This document shows positions 1 to 8,882 of a stretch of 64,000 bases of DNA, one piece after another (the first letter of the stretch is position 1; the number at the start of each line of letters is the position of its first letter). The stretch comes from Noviherbaspirillum pedocola (GTDB lineage Bacteria; Pseudomonadota; Gammaproteobacteria; Burkholderiales; Burkholderiaceae_D). A program made the position numbers and the translations under genes. A model generated the notes under the pieces. The model had not been told where the DNA came from. It did no database searches and was given only the letters and a program-made list of their open reading frames with translations. The stretch is taken from the NCBI RefSeq assembly GCF_016632335.1, contig NZ_JAEPBG010000003.1, forward strand, positions 434,001 through 498,000, given 5' to 3'.

Positions 1-2
1 AA

Positions 3-503
3 ATCGTCGGCAACATGCAGCAGCGCGGCCAGACGCTGTCGGCGGCCCAGAGCGCGATCGAGCAGGTGGTGTCGAACCCGAACTTCAGCGCCACGCCGAC
101 CAATGCCGTGCCCGCGCCCTGCACCGACGCCGCCGGACAGAAGCAGGCCAACACCGCCTGCATCGATGTCAACGACGATGGCAGCACCGACGTCACCGTG
201 GCCGTGGGCAGCACCCGGTCCAACGGCCAGTGGCAGACCGCGCCCTGCGTGCAGCAGGTCAAGCCGGTCACCAATGCCAATCTCGACTTGTCGCGCACCG
301 AAGACGCGAGCTGCGCCATCGGCGTCGGCCAGACCTTTGGCGTGGCCGGATCGGCCTCCGGCAATTCGATGTGCAATGAAATGCTCTGGGACGTTGAAGC
401 GGTGGCAACCGATACCAGCCAGGGCGCAAGCGCGACCGTGGCTGCCGGCGTGCGCGTGCGTACCTCCAGCGACGACGCCAACTCCACCTACAACTGCAAT
501 TGA
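3..503 (+). CDS. pilX: PilX-like type IV pilus assembly protein (5' truncated)
   Basis: This reading frame is open from the first bases of the window, so the N-terminus (prepilin-like signal and first helix) is missing; 166 residues remain. The visible start, GNMQQRGQTLSAAQSAIEQV, matches the helix of PilX-type minor pilin-like proteins, where a GNM-x2-R...A-x2-A segment follows the membrane helix. The rest is a Cys-containing C-terminal domain ending NSTYNCN. The stop codon overlaps the ribosome site of pilY1 downstream, so the two are co-transcribed, as in pilVWXY1 minor-pilin operons. PilX proteins help prime pilus assembly at the inner membrane. Assignment rests on the helix and on the neighbour; the C-terminal half is not diagnostic. 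Confidence 0.75.
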   Translation: MVGNMQQRGQTLSAAQSAIEQVVSNPNFSATPTNAVPAPCTDAAGQKQANTACIDVNDDGSTDVTVAVGSTRSNGQWQTAPCVQQVKPVTNANLDLSRTEDASCAIGVGQTFGVAGSASGNSMCNEMLWDVEAVATDTSQGASATVAAGVRVRTSSDDANSTYNCN

Positions 504-511
504 GGATAGCG

Positions 512-3500
512 ATGAGGATTTCCCGTTTCGCCGGCGCGGCCGCATTGACCGGCCTGTGCGGCATGACGACGCCGTCGCTCGCCGACGATATCGACATCTT
601 CACCACGCCAGGCAGCGCTTCCGGCGCCACGGCCAATGTGCTGATCGTGCTCGACAACACCTCGAACTGGTCGGCGAACAACCAGCAATGGCCCGGCGGC
701 ATTACGCAGGGCCAGGCCGAGGTCAACGCCTTGTCGCAGGTGATCGGCAATCTGCCGGCCAGCATCAATGTCGGCCTGATGACGCTGACCACGGTCTCGG
801 GCAACCAGGGCGGCATGGTGGTGTTCGGCGTCAATTCGATGACCAGCGCCAACATCAGCAGCTGGCAGTCCTGGCTCACCGCGCGCTACAACAACATCAC
901 TGATCCGACCTGGAAAGCGTCTTCGAATGCCACCTATGGCGGCGTAATGTTCGACGTCTTCAAGTATTTCGGCGGCTACACCAGCCCGGCGCATGCGAAC
1001 GACGATGTCGCCGGCACGCCAACCGACAGCACGCATTTCGGCCTGGCGCGCTATTCCAGCATACCGACGGCGCAAGTCGACGCCACCGCCTACAGCGCCA
1101 ACTATGCGAACTATGTGTCGCCGGTCACCAATCCCTGCGCGAAGAACTATGTGATCTTCATCGGCAACGGCTTCCCGAACCAGGACGATCCCACGCTGCT
1201 GGCCAATGTGAACGGCGACGCCACGCCGGTGCAGCCGAACGGCATGGACGGCGGCAACAAGGTCTATCTCGCAGACGAATGGGCGCGCTACCTGTTCCAG
1301 ACCGACGTGGCCGCGATCTCGGGACAGCAGAACGTCGTCACCTACACCCTGGATGTCTTCGGCAGCAAGCCGTCCAGCAACCATCCGACGCAGGCGAACT
1401 ACCTGTCCAACATGGCGCGCGCCGGCGGCGGCAAATACTTCACGGCGCAAAGCGCGGCCGATATTCTCAGCGCGCTGGAACAGGTCTTTGCCGAGATACA
1501 GAGCGTCAACACCACCTTCGCCTCGGCCTCGCTGCCGATCTCGGCGACCAACCGCACGCAGCAGGCGAACCAGGTCTTCATCGGCATGTTCCGGCCCGAC
1601 GCCAGCGCCGCGCCGCGCTGGATGGGCAACATGAAGCAATACCAGCTGGTCAACAGCGGCAGCTCGATCGACCTTGGTGACGCCAGCGGCGCGCTCGCGG
1701 TAAACCCGCTGACCGGCTTCCTCGCCAACTGCGCCACCAGCTTCTGGACCACCGATTCCGGCAGCTACTGGTCCAACGTCCCGGAAAACCCGTCGCCAGC
1801 CGGCGCCTGCCCGGCCTCGAGCACGAGCTACAACAAGTTCTCGGACGCCCCGGACGGACCCATCGTGGAAAAGGGATCGGTCGCCGAAGTGGTCCGCAAG
1901 GGCAACAATCCGCCGACCACCAATACCACGCCGACCTGGGCGGTGAACCGCAAGGTCTACACCAGCTCGGGCACGACGCTGGTCAACTTCAACACCACCA
2001 ATACCGGCCTGTCTTCCAGCGTGGTGAACTACACGCTGGGCCAGGACGTGAACGATGAAAACGGCAACAGCAACACGACGGAAACGCGGCCATCGATACA
2101 CGGCGACGTGGTGCATTCGCGCCCGCTGCCGGTGAACTATGGCAGCACCAACGGCGTGACCGTGTACTACGGCGCGAACGATGGCACGCTGCGCGCGATC
2201 GATGCGTCAAACGGCGCCGAGCGCTGGGCATTCATCGCCCCGGAGTTCTTCGGCAAGCTGCAGCGCCTGCAGACCAACAGCCCGCTGATTGCCTATCCCG
2301 GCATGCTGACCTCGGGCATCACGCCCACGCCTACGTCCAAGGATTACTTCTTCGACGGCCCGATCGGGCTGTATCAGAACGCGGACAGCTCGAAAGTCTG
2401 GATCTATCCAAGCATGCGCCGCGGCGGCCGCATGCTGTATGCACTCGATGTCTCACCGCCGGCGACTTCGACGTCGACATCGACACCCCCGCAGTGGACG
2501 CCGGCGGTGAAGTGGAAGTTCGGCTGCCCGAACCTCGGCGACGACACCGGCTGCACCGCCAATGCCTCGGGCATCGGCCAGACCTGGTCGACGCCGAGCC
2601 CGGCCTTCATCAAGGGCTTTTCCACCAGCACGCCGGTGATCATTACTGGCGGCGGCTACGACGCCTGCGAAGACGCGAATTCTTCCGCGCCCACGTGCGG
2701 CTCGGCCAAGGGTCGCGCCGTCTATATCCTGAATGCCGACACCGGCGCCGTCATCGCTTCCTTCGCGACCACGCGCAGCGTCGCCGCCGATGTGTCGCTG
2801 ATCGATATCGACAATGACGGCATGGTCGACTACGCCTATGTGGCTGACACCGGCGGCAATGTCTATCGCATCAGCTTCATCGATGGCGTCACCAACCGGA
2901 CTGCGCTGGCTTCCACTGCCTGGACCATGACCAAGGTTGCCTATACCAACGGCGGCGGCCGCAAGTTCCTGTTCGCGCCGGCCCTGCTGCAAGCCGGCAC
3001 CAAGGTCTATGTGGCGCTGGGTTCGGGCGATCGCGAGCATCCGCTGCAAAGCCAGTATCCGACGACCGCGCCGGTGACGAACCGCTTCTATGTCTATCTC
3101 GACGATCTTGCCGGCACCACGTCGACCAATCTCGACGACACCACGACCATGCTGGACAACACCAGCATCAATGCCTGCAATGCCGCGACCGCCCTGCCCA
3201 ATGGCTCGACGAAGGGCTGGTTCCTCAACCTGAACGAGAACGGCGTCGGCGAGCAAGTGGTGACCTCGGCGGTCATTGCCGGCGGCATGATTACCTTCAG
3301 CACCAACCGGCCTATCCCGCCGTCTGCCAACAGCTGCTCTTCGGGCCTGGGCGAAGCGCGCGGCTACTGGGTCAGCCTGCTCAATGGCTCGGGAAGCATA
3401 GGCGTGGCGGGCAGCTGCGGCGGCAACCGCTCGGCCATCTTCGCCGGCGGCGGCCTGCCGCCATCGCCGGTGGTGGGCACGGTGGCGATCAATGGCAAGC

Positions 3501-3631
3501 CCGTTACGGTAATCATCGGCGCGGCTCAGCGCGCGGGTGGCGCAAGCTCGCCGATCGGGTCGCAGCAGGTGCGCCCGGCGATCAATGGCAAGCGCAAGAT
3601 CGTGTACTGGAAGTCTTCGGGGCAGAACTGA
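512..3631 (+). CDS. pilY1: PilY1-type type IV pilus tip adhesin / biogenesis factor
   Basis: The protein has 1039 residues. I place the start at ATG 512, which has GAGGA 5 nt upstream inside the previous stop region; an in-frame TTG at 500 is less likely. It begins with a signal peptide (RISRFAGAAALTG...SLA), then a von Willebrand A-like region (ANVLIVLDNTSNWS), then a C-terminal beta-propeller with YYGANDGTLRAIDASNG and the EF-like calcium loop DIDNDGMVDYAYVAD near residue 765. That propeller with its calcium loop is the signature of PilY1, which controls pilus extension and retraction, adhesion and surface sensing in Pseudomonas and relatives. It follows the pilX-like gene directly. A pilE gene, often next in such operons, is not present; a His-rich gene on the opposite strand follows instead. 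Confidence 0.93.
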   Translation: MRISRFAGAAALTGLCGMTTPSLADDIDIFTTPGSASGATANVLIVLDNTSNWSANNQQWPGGITQGQAEVNALSQVIGNLPASINVGLMTLTTVSGNQGGMVVFGVNSMTSANISSWQSWLTARYNNITDPTWKASSNATYGGVMFDVFKYFGGYTSPAHANDDVAGTPTDSTHFGLARYSSIPTAQVDATAYSANYANYVSPVTNPCAKNYVIFIGNGFPNQDDPTLLANVNGDATPVQPNGMDGGNKVYLADEWARYLFQTDVAAISGQQNVVTYTLDVFGSKPSSNHPTQANYLSNMARAGGGKYFTAQSAADILSALEQVFAEIQSVNTTFASASLPISATNRTQQANQVFIGMFRPDASAAPRWMGNMKQYQLVNSGSSIDLGDASGALAVNPLTGFLANCATSFWTTDSGSYWSNVPENPSPAGACPASSTSYNKFSDAPDGPIVEKGSVAEVVRKGNNPPTTNTTPTWAVNRKVYTSSGTTLVNFNTTNTGLSSSVVNYTLGQDVNDENGNSNTTETRPSIHGDVVHSRPLPVNYGSTNGVTVYYGANDGTLRAIDASNGAERWAFIAPEFFGKLQRLQTNSPLIAYPGMLTSGITPTPTSKDYFFDGPIGLYQNADSSKVWIYPSMRRGGRMLYALDVSPPATSTSTSTPPQWTPAVKWKFGCPNLGDDTGCTANASGIGQTWSTPSPAFIKGFSTSTPVIITGGGYDACEDANSSAPTCGSAKGRAVYILNADTGAVIASFATTRSVAADVSLIDIDNDGMVDYAYVADTGGNVYRISFIDGVTNRTALASTAWTMTKVAYTNGGGRKFLFAPALLQAGTKVYVALGSGDREHPLQSQYPTTAPVTNRFYVYLDDLAGTTSTNLDDTTTMLDNTSINACNAATALPNGSTKGWFLNLNENGVGEQVVTSAVIAGGMITFSTNRPIPPSANSCSSGLGEARGYWVSLLNGSGSIGVAGSCGGNRSAIFAGGGLPPSPVVGTVAINGKPVTVIIGAAQRAGGASSPIGSQQVRPAINGKRKIVYWKSSGQN

Positions 3632-3650
3632 GGCCAGGCGCCCGAGGTAC

Positions 3651-3713
3651 CGTAGGGTGGGCGTGAGCCCACGCGTGCAGTCGCTAGCCGCGTGGGCGCA
3701 GCAGGCCCTACGG
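3651..3713. repeat. GTAGGGTGGG-family palindromic repeat (copy 1)
   Basis: An imperfect inverted repeat: CGTAGGGTGGGCGTGAGCCC on the left and CGCGTGGGC...GGCCCTACG on the right. It lies 20 bp after the pilY1 stop, between two convergent genes. Related copies occur at 10895-10955, 32679-32757 and 35511-35580. It is a REP-like intergenic element and may work as a weak bidirectional terminator. Confidence 0.7.
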
Positions 3714-3735
3714 GGGCGTCAGACTGGATCAGGCA

Positions 3736-3999
3736 TCAATGACGGTAGGGATTGTTGGGCCGGGCATCGAAGCGGTTCGGCACGCCGTCGCCGTCGCGGT
3801 CATGCCGGCTGCGCACCGGCACGACATGATGATGGCGGTAATCGTGGCGGAAGTGCGGGCGCACCGGCACGACATGGTGCGGCCGCGCATCGCGATACGG
3901 ATGGTATTCATGGCCGCCCTGCGCCATGGCGGCCGAAGCGGAGAGCAGCAAGGTAGCGCCGGCGATCAGGCTTGCTGCGATTGCGTTTCGATGTTTCAT
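3736..3999 (-). CDS. Small secreted His-rich protein with a calcium-binding-type repeat
   Basis: The 87-residue protein starts at ATG 3999, which has GGAGG about 5 nt upstream on the minus strand; a longer frame to 4062 lacks a ribosome site. It has a signal peptide (MKHRNAIAASLIAGATLLL...AMA-Q) and a mature part with HYH- and RHH-type clusters and two copies of HHVVPVR. It ends in DRDGDGVPNRFDARPNNPYR, a thrombospondin type-3-like Asp-rich loop (DxDxDGxxxxxD) that usually binds calcium. It is probably periplasmic or exported and may bind divalent metal ions. No specific function can be named. It is convergent with pilY1. Confidence 0.7.
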   Translation of the reverse strand: MKHRNAIAASLIAGATLLLSASAAMAQGGHEYHPYRDARPHHVVPVRPHFRHDYRHHHVVPVRSRHDRDGDGVPNRFDARPNNPYRH

Positions 4000-4101
4000 A
4001 TCAGCCTCCAGATGAATGAGGCTTTCATTACACCGCCCGCTGTTGGCCGAAACCAGAGGCAAAGCGTAAGCGACGTTACCGGATGTATCGTGCGCGGGCC
4101 A

Positions 4102-5415
4102 TCATTGCGCAGGCTCAATCCGCGCGCCATCCTTCAGCGCGTTCCCCGGGTAACGCACCACGACCGAGCCCGCCGACACGCCCGCGAGCACCTGCGCTTC
4201 ATCCTGATTGCGCTGGCCGATGCGCACCTCGCGCTCATGCGCCCTTCCGCCTTCGACGATGAACACATGCCAGGCATCACCGACGCGAAACACGCTGCTG
4301 CCCGGCAGCCTCAGCGCGCGCTGGGTCTCCCACACCACGATGCGCGCTTCGACGCGGTAAGCATCGCCCAGCGGGCCGAGCGCATCGACGGGGTCGGCAA
4401 TCACATTGACCCGCTGCTCTTCCACGCCGAGCGCGGAAATCTTGGTGAACGCCGCCGGCTCGACCAGGCGCACCGTGGCGCGCAGCGTGCGCGCGCCGCC
4501 CCATCCTTCCAGCAACATCGTCTGGCCCGGCCGGACCTTCACCGCATCGCTGGACAGCACATCGACCACGATCTCATAGCGCGATGCATCCGCCACCGAC
4601 ACCAGCGGCGTGCCTGCCGCCACGATGCGCTCGCTCTTTTCATGCACCTTCAGCACATAGCCATCGACCGGCGACAACAAGGGCAGCGCGCGCGCATCGC
4701 CCTTGGCGCCGCCGTCTGCGGCAATCAGCGCCGCCTCGGCGGCGCGCGCATCGCCCTTGGCGCCGCCGTCTGCGGCAATCAGCGCCGCCTCGGCGGCGCG
4801 CACATCAGCCGCGGCGGCCGCTTGCCGCGAGCGCGCCGCTTCCCATTCGGCGCGGCTGGCCGCTTCCGCGGCAATGGCCTTGTCGGCGGCCTGCGCCGAC
4901 AGAAAATTCTCGCCGGCCAGGCGCTTGGCGCGCTCGCGCTCCGACACGGCCAGTCGCAGATCGGCATCGGCACGCGCCGCGCGCAGGCCGGCCTCGCGCA
5001 GCAGCGCCTGCGCCGCTTCCAGCCTGGCCTGCGCGCCTTCATGCGCGCGCGGATCCAGCGGCAGCGGATACAGGGTCGCCAGCACCTGTCCGCGTTGCAC
5101 CGCATCGCCATCGCGCAATGCCACACGCGCCATCCTGGCCGTCACCGGGGCCGCAAGCACATAGCTGTCGCGGATGCGCACCCGGCCTTGGTTGTCCACC
5201 GTCACCTGCATCGGCCCGATCGTCGCCGTCGCCAGCTCGGTGCGCAACGGCTGCGGCCGGAACAGGTACCAGGCCGCAGCGAGCAGCGCCAACGCGGCCA
5301 GGATCAGGCCCAGCGGCAGGCGCCGGCGTCGCGCATGGGCCGGCTTCGCGTCCCGCGGCCCGGTCTTCTCCATCGTCGCTTCCGGTTTCGTGCGCACGTC
5401 CATGCTCGGGCTCAT
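4102..5415 (-). CDS. HlyD-family periplasmic adaptor of an ABC exporter
   Basis: A membrane-fusion protein of 437 residues with one N-terminal membrane segment (LPLGLILAALALLAAAWYLF), a lipoyl/barrel half beginning LRTELATATIGPMQVTVDNQ, a long Ala-rich alpha-hairpin (about residues 125-240), and the returning barrel (LLSPVDGYVLKVHEKSERIV). Such adaptors bridge an inner-membrane pump and a TolC-type outer-membrane channel. The start ATG overlaps the stop of the permease gene by 4 nt (ATGA), so translation is coupled. The hairpin contains an exact tandem duplication of 18 residues (RAAEAALIAADGGAKGDA twice), encoded by the 54-bp repeat at 4688-4795. No outer-membrane channel gene lies in this operon. 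The substrate is unknown. Confidence 0.88.
   Translation of the reverse strand: MSPSMDVRTKPEATMEKTGPRDAKPAHARRRRLPLGLILAALALLAAAWYLFRPQPLRTELATATIGPMQVTVDNQGRVRIRDSYVLAAPVTARMARVALRDGDAVQRGQVLATLYPLPLDPRAHEGAQARLEAAQALLREAGLRAARADADLRLAVSERERAKRLAGENFLSAQAADKAIAAEAASRAEWEAARSRQAAAAADVRAAEAALIAADGGAKGDARAAEAALIAADGGAKGDARALPLLSPVDGYVLKVHEKSERIVAAGTPLVSVADASRYEIVVDVLSSDAVKVRPGQTMLLEGWGGARTLRATVRLVEPAAFTKISALGVEEQRVNVIADPVDALGPLGDAYRVEARIVVWETQRALRLPGSSVFRVGDAWHVFIVEGGRAHEREVRIGQRNQDEAQVLAGVSAGSVVVRYPGNALKDGARIEPAQ
4688..4795. repeat. Exact 54-bp tandem duplication inside the adaptor gene
   Basis: Two adjacent copies (4688-4741 and 4742-4795) are identical over 54 bp and keep frame, adding 18 residues to the alpha-hairpin. 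Six bases of a third copy follow. This looks like a recent slippage or unequal exchange event. Confidence 0.95.
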
Positions 5416-7787
5416 TCACGGGTCTTCAATACGGCGATCAGATCCAGCCGGCGCAGCCGCCGCCATGCCATTGCGCCGGCAATCAGCGCGGACAGCAGCA
5501 CCGCGCCGATCGACAGGCCGAAGGTGCGGCTGCTGATCACCAGCGGAATGCGAAACAGGTCCTGGCTCAGCAGGAGCGACAGCAAGGCCGCCAGGCCATA
5601 GCCGAGCAGGCAGCCCAGCGGCAGCGCGGCCAGCACCAGCACGGCCTGCTGGCCGAGCAGCATGGTCGCCACCTCGGCCGTGGTAAAGCCGAGTATGCGC
5701 AGGCTCGCCAGCTCGATCGCGCCCTCAGACAAGGCAATGCGCATCGCGTTGTAGACCACGCCGAGCGCAATCACGCAGGCGAAGACGACCAGCACCATCG
5801 TGTTCATGCGCATGTTCTGCGCCACCGTCGACAGAAAGCTCTGCAGCGTGGCTACACGCAGATTGACCGCGGCCGCCGCCGGCACGCCCTTGAGCGCGCG
5901 ATAGAGCCTGCCGGCTTCGCGCGCATCGATCGCAAGGTAGGCGCCGTCGGCCGTCACCGGCTCGGACGCCAGCTCGGCCAGCGCGGCAGCGTCCATGTAG
6001 GAGAACATGCCGATGGGCTCGTCGACGATGCGCGCAACCGGCACCGCAACGATGCGGCGCTGGCCCTGCAGGAATTCCAGCGTCAGCGCTTCGCCCGTCC
6101 CGATGCCCAGGGTCTCGGCCAGCTTGCGCGTCATCACGATGCCCTTGGCCGGCAGCGCGATCGGGCGTTCCTGTTCGTCCAGCACGGTACGCAACTGCCG
6201 TTGCTGCGGCAGACCGAACACGACCGTCTTCTTGCTGTGATGGCGATAACGCATGCGCACCGCGGCATTGCGGAAGGGCTCGACGCGCAGCACGCCGGGA
6301 AGCGCGGCCAGGTCGTGCGCGACCGAGATGTCGCGCGCTTCGTTGAAGGACACTGTCACGTCGTCACGCTGCGCCAGCTGGAACTGGATGCGGATGATCT
6401 CGTTCAGCGCATCGAAAGTGAACTGGCCTGCAATCACCAGCGCCAGCGCGCAGGCAAGGCCGACGATGGACATCAGGCTCTTCATCGCATTGCGCTCGAG
6501 GTTGCGCAGCACCATGCGCAGCGACAGCGGCATGAAGCGCTGCAGGCCGAGACGTTCCATCGGCCCGGGCCGAAAGCGCGCCGGCGCTTCCGGGCGCATC
6601 GCCTCGGCCGGCGCCAGCGCCATTGCCGCGCGCGCCGCCAGCCAGGCGCCGATCGCGGCCGAGGCGACGGCGCTGAGCAGAGCCAGCGCCACGGTAAAGG
6701 CGGATAGCCGGAACGCCAGCGACGGGAAATGGTAGAAGCGCGCATACAGCCGCGCCAGCCCGCCGCCGAGCCAGGCGCCGACACCGATGCCGGGCACCGC
6801 GCCCGCTATCACGGTGAACAGCGCGAACTTGAGCACATGCGCGCCAATTGCGGCGCGGCCATAGCCGAAGCTGCGCATCAGCCCGATCTGCGCGCGCTGC
6901 AGCGCGGTCAGGCGCTGCAGCACGTTGTGGATCAGGAAAGCCGATACGCCGAGAAAGATGGTCGGTATCACGATCGCCGACACCCGGCTCTGCGCCAGTT
7001 CATTGGCCAGGAAGTTGTGGGAGATCTGCTCGTCGCGGCCATAGGCGCCGAGCGAGCCATAGGGCGCGAGCAGCCGGTCCAGCAGTTCGATGACGCGCTT
7101 TTCGCTGGCTCCCGGCGCGAGCGTAAGCGTGATGTCGTTGATGGCGTCGCGCATGCCCAGCGCCGCCGCGAGCGCTTCATCGTTCATCCACAGCACGCCG
7201 AAGCGGCGGTTGTCCGGAAAGCTGTTGCCCTTGATCTCGTTGACGTATTCCGGCGAGATGGCAATGCCGGTGATGAGCAACCGTTCCTTGCGGCCATTGA
7301 TGATCGCGCCGATGCTGTCACCGGGTTTCAGGCCATTCGCGGCGGAGAAGGCTTCGCTCACCAGCACGCCGTGGGCATCGGTTGTCAGCGGCATGCGGCC
7401 GGAACGCAGATGCACCCGGTTCAGGCCGCCGCCATGCCGCGGCAGCGATACCAGCCTGCCGCTGGCCGGCTCTTCCAGGCCCGGCACATCGAGTGAAGCA
7501 TCGTGTACCACGCGGGCGTCGGCCTGCGCCACGCCAGGTAGCGAGCGCACCCGCTCGATAATGCCGATCGGCGCGCCCTTGACGATGCAGAACACATCAG
7601 CGAAACGATAGCGCTCGTAATACGCGGCCTGCGCATGCAACAGCGACTCATGCGCGCCGCGCATCGTTACCAGGGTCGCGACACCGCACATGGCCACCAT
7701 CGCAATGGCTACTACCTGGCCGCGCATGCGCCACAGATCGCGCAGCAGCTTGCGGTCCAGCGCGGCGATGCGGCTCCAGCTCACCAT
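5412..7787 (-). CDS. FtsX-family ABC transporter permease
   Basis: The permease has 791 residues. The start ATG at 7787 ([20 protein letters not shown]) overlaps the end of the ATPase gene by 7 nt; the open frame continues upstream but only as antisense-like sequence. It has two FtsX/MacB-type units: an N-terminal membrane helix ([19 protein letters not shown]) followed by a large periplasmic domain and three helices, then a second helix ([19 protein letters not shown]), periplasmic domain and helices ending near [19 protein letters not shown]. This duplicated layout is found in LolCE/DevC-like and AttFG-like exporters. With the ATPase and adaptor it should form a tripartite exporter. The substrate cannot be read from the sequence; lipid, lipoprotein or drug are all possible. 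Confidence 0.9.
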   Translation of the reverse strand: MVSWSRIAALDRKLLRDLWRMRGQVVAIAMVAMCGVATLVTMRGAHESLLHAQAAYYERYRFADVFCIVKGAPIGIIERVRSLPGVAQADARVVHDASLDVPGLEEPASGRLVSLPRHGGGLNRVHLRSGRMPLTTDAHGVLVSEAFSAANGLKPGDSIGAIINGRKERLLITGIAISPEYVNEIKGNSFPDNRRFGVLWMNDEALAAALGMRDAINDITLTLAPGASEKRVIELLDRLLAPYGSLGAYGRDEQISHNFLANELAQSRVSAIVIPTIFLGVSAFLIHNVLQRLTALQRAQIGLMRSFGYGRAAIGAHVLKFALFTVIAGAVPGIGVGAWLGGGLARLYARFYHFPSLAFRLSAFTVALALLSAVASAAIGAWLAARAAMALAPAEAMRPEAPARFRPGPMERLGLQRFMPLSLRMVLRNLERNAMKSLMSIVGLACALALVIAGQFTFDALNEIIRIQFQLAQRDDVTVSFNEARDISVAHDLAALPGVLRVEPFRNAAVRMRYRHHSKKTVVFGLPQQRQLRTVLDEQERPIALPAKGIVMTRKLAETLGIGTGEALTLEFLQGQRRIVAVPVARIVDEPIGMFSYMDAAALAELASEPVTADGAYLAIDAREAGRLYRALKGVPAAAAVNLRVATLQSFLSTVAQNMRMNTMVLVVFACVIALGVVYNAMRIALSEGAIELASLRILGFTTAEVATMLLGQQAVLVLAALPLGCLLGYGLAALLSLLLSQDLFRIPLVISSRTFGLSIGAVLLSALIAGAMAWRRLRRLDLIAVLKTRE

Positions 7788-8530
7788 GCGATGTCCTCGG
7801 GGGAAGCCCGCGTCGCATGGCATTCGATGCCGGTGATGCGGCCGCTGCCGATGCGCACCACCCGATCCGCCATGGCCGCGATTGCGGCATTGTGCGTGAT
7901 CACCACCGTAGTGGTGCCGAGCTCGCGGTTGATGCGCTCGAGCACGGTCAGCACCAGCTTGCCGGTCTGGTAGTCGAGCGCGCCGGTGGGCTCGTCGCAC
8001 AGCAGCAGATGCGGTCGCTTCGCGATGGCGCGGGCAATCGCTACCCGCTGCTGCTCACCGCCGGACAACTGCGCCGGGAAGTGATGCAGCCGCTCCTGCA
8101 GGCCGACCAGGGCCAGCGCTTCGGCCGCATCCATCGGATCGTCGCTGATCTCGGTGACGAGCTGCACATTTTCCAACGCAGTAAGGCTGGGTATCAGGTT
8201 GTAGAACTGGAATACGAAGCCGACATGCCGCCGGCGAAAGCGCGTGAGCGTCGCATCGTCGGCATCGGTGAGGTCGAAGTCCAGGTAGCGCAGCGTGCCG
8301 CCGCTGGGTAGATCGAGCCCGCCGATGATGTTGAGCAGTGTCGACTTGCCGCTGCCCGAGGCGCCGAGCAGCACCATGAATTCGCCGCGGTACAGCGCGA
8401 GGTCGGTCGGCTTCAAGGCCGGCACTTCGAGTTCGCCCATCACATAGGTCTTGCTGACCTGAATCAGTTGATAAAGCGTCTCTCCCGGCGGCTCGCGTTC
8501 GGCGCTGGCGGCCTGCAGCGTCGCGTTCAT
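7781..8530 (-). CDS. ABC transporter ATP-binding protein (LolD/MacB type)
   Basis: The 249-residue ATPase carries Walker [10 protein letters not shown], the signature [14 protein letters not shown], Walker B LLLCDEPT followed by GALDYQTG, and the switch His (VVITHN). LSGGEQQR plus DEPTGALD is characteristic of the LolD/MacB/FtsE group, which powers FtsX-type permeases. It is the first gene of the minus-strand operon (ATPase, permease, adaptor), with 7-nt and 4-nt overlaps between genes. Its promoter must lie in 8531-8882, a region shared with the divergent alcohol dehydrogenase gene. Confidence 0.93.
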   Translation of the reverse strand: MNATLQAASAEREPPGETLYQLIQVSKTYVMGELEVPALKPTDLALYRGEFMVLLGASGSGKSTLLNIIGGLDLPSGGTLRYLDFDLTDADDATLTRFRRRHVGFVFQFYNLIPSLTALENVQLVTEISDDPMDAAEALALVGLQERLHHFPAQLSGGEQQRVAIARAIAKRPHLLLCDEPTGALDYQTGKLVLTVLERINRELGTTTVVITHNAAIAAMADRVVRIGSGRITGIECHATRASPEDIAW

Positions 8531-8882
8531 GGCTGGCGCAGCCGGCGGCTGGCTTCGTCACGGAACCACGCGGGAAGACGGAAGCTATGCATCGTGGGCA
8601 GCCTGGCGGGCGGGAGAAAGTTTTACCTTATTGCAGCGGTTCCCCGAAAAAAATGACATGGATCAAAGGCGGCCCAGTCGCCCTTGCGCGTGGGAACGCG
8701 GCAGCGCGCGCTGCGCGGCGCACGCCTTGCATGCGGTTGAGCTGCATCAAGCGCCAGGCGAAGCGCCGGCCTAGTCTGCGTTTTGAATCACCAGGGAGCG
8801 CGGTCCTTTCGCGTCAACCAAAGCGCCCCGGCACGGCCCCATCCTGGGGCCCGCCGGCGGCCTTCGTTCAGGAGAGCCATCC
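8531..8882. promoter_or_regulatory. Divergent intergenic region with two FNR/Anr-like boxes
   Basis: This 352-bp gap separates the ABC exporter operon from the alcohol dehydrogenase gene. It contains TTGAGCTGCATCAA at 8737-8750, matching the FNR/Anr consensus TTGAT-N4-ATCAA at 9 of 10 positions, and a weaker ATGACATGGATCAA around 8653-8668. No coding sequence is evident. Oxygen-dependent control of the dehydrogenase is an inference from these boxes. Confidence 0.5.

Noticed and set aside
488-2116. Long open frame antisense to pilY1
   Set aside because: It mirrors the codon pattern of the GC-rich pilY1 gene, has no ribosome site and its Arg/Ala/His-rich product resembles no family.
3739-6707. 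Long plus-strand frames over the ABC exporter operon
   Set aside because: They are antisense to clearly identified adaptor and permease genes and encode low-complexity Arg/Gln/His sequence.
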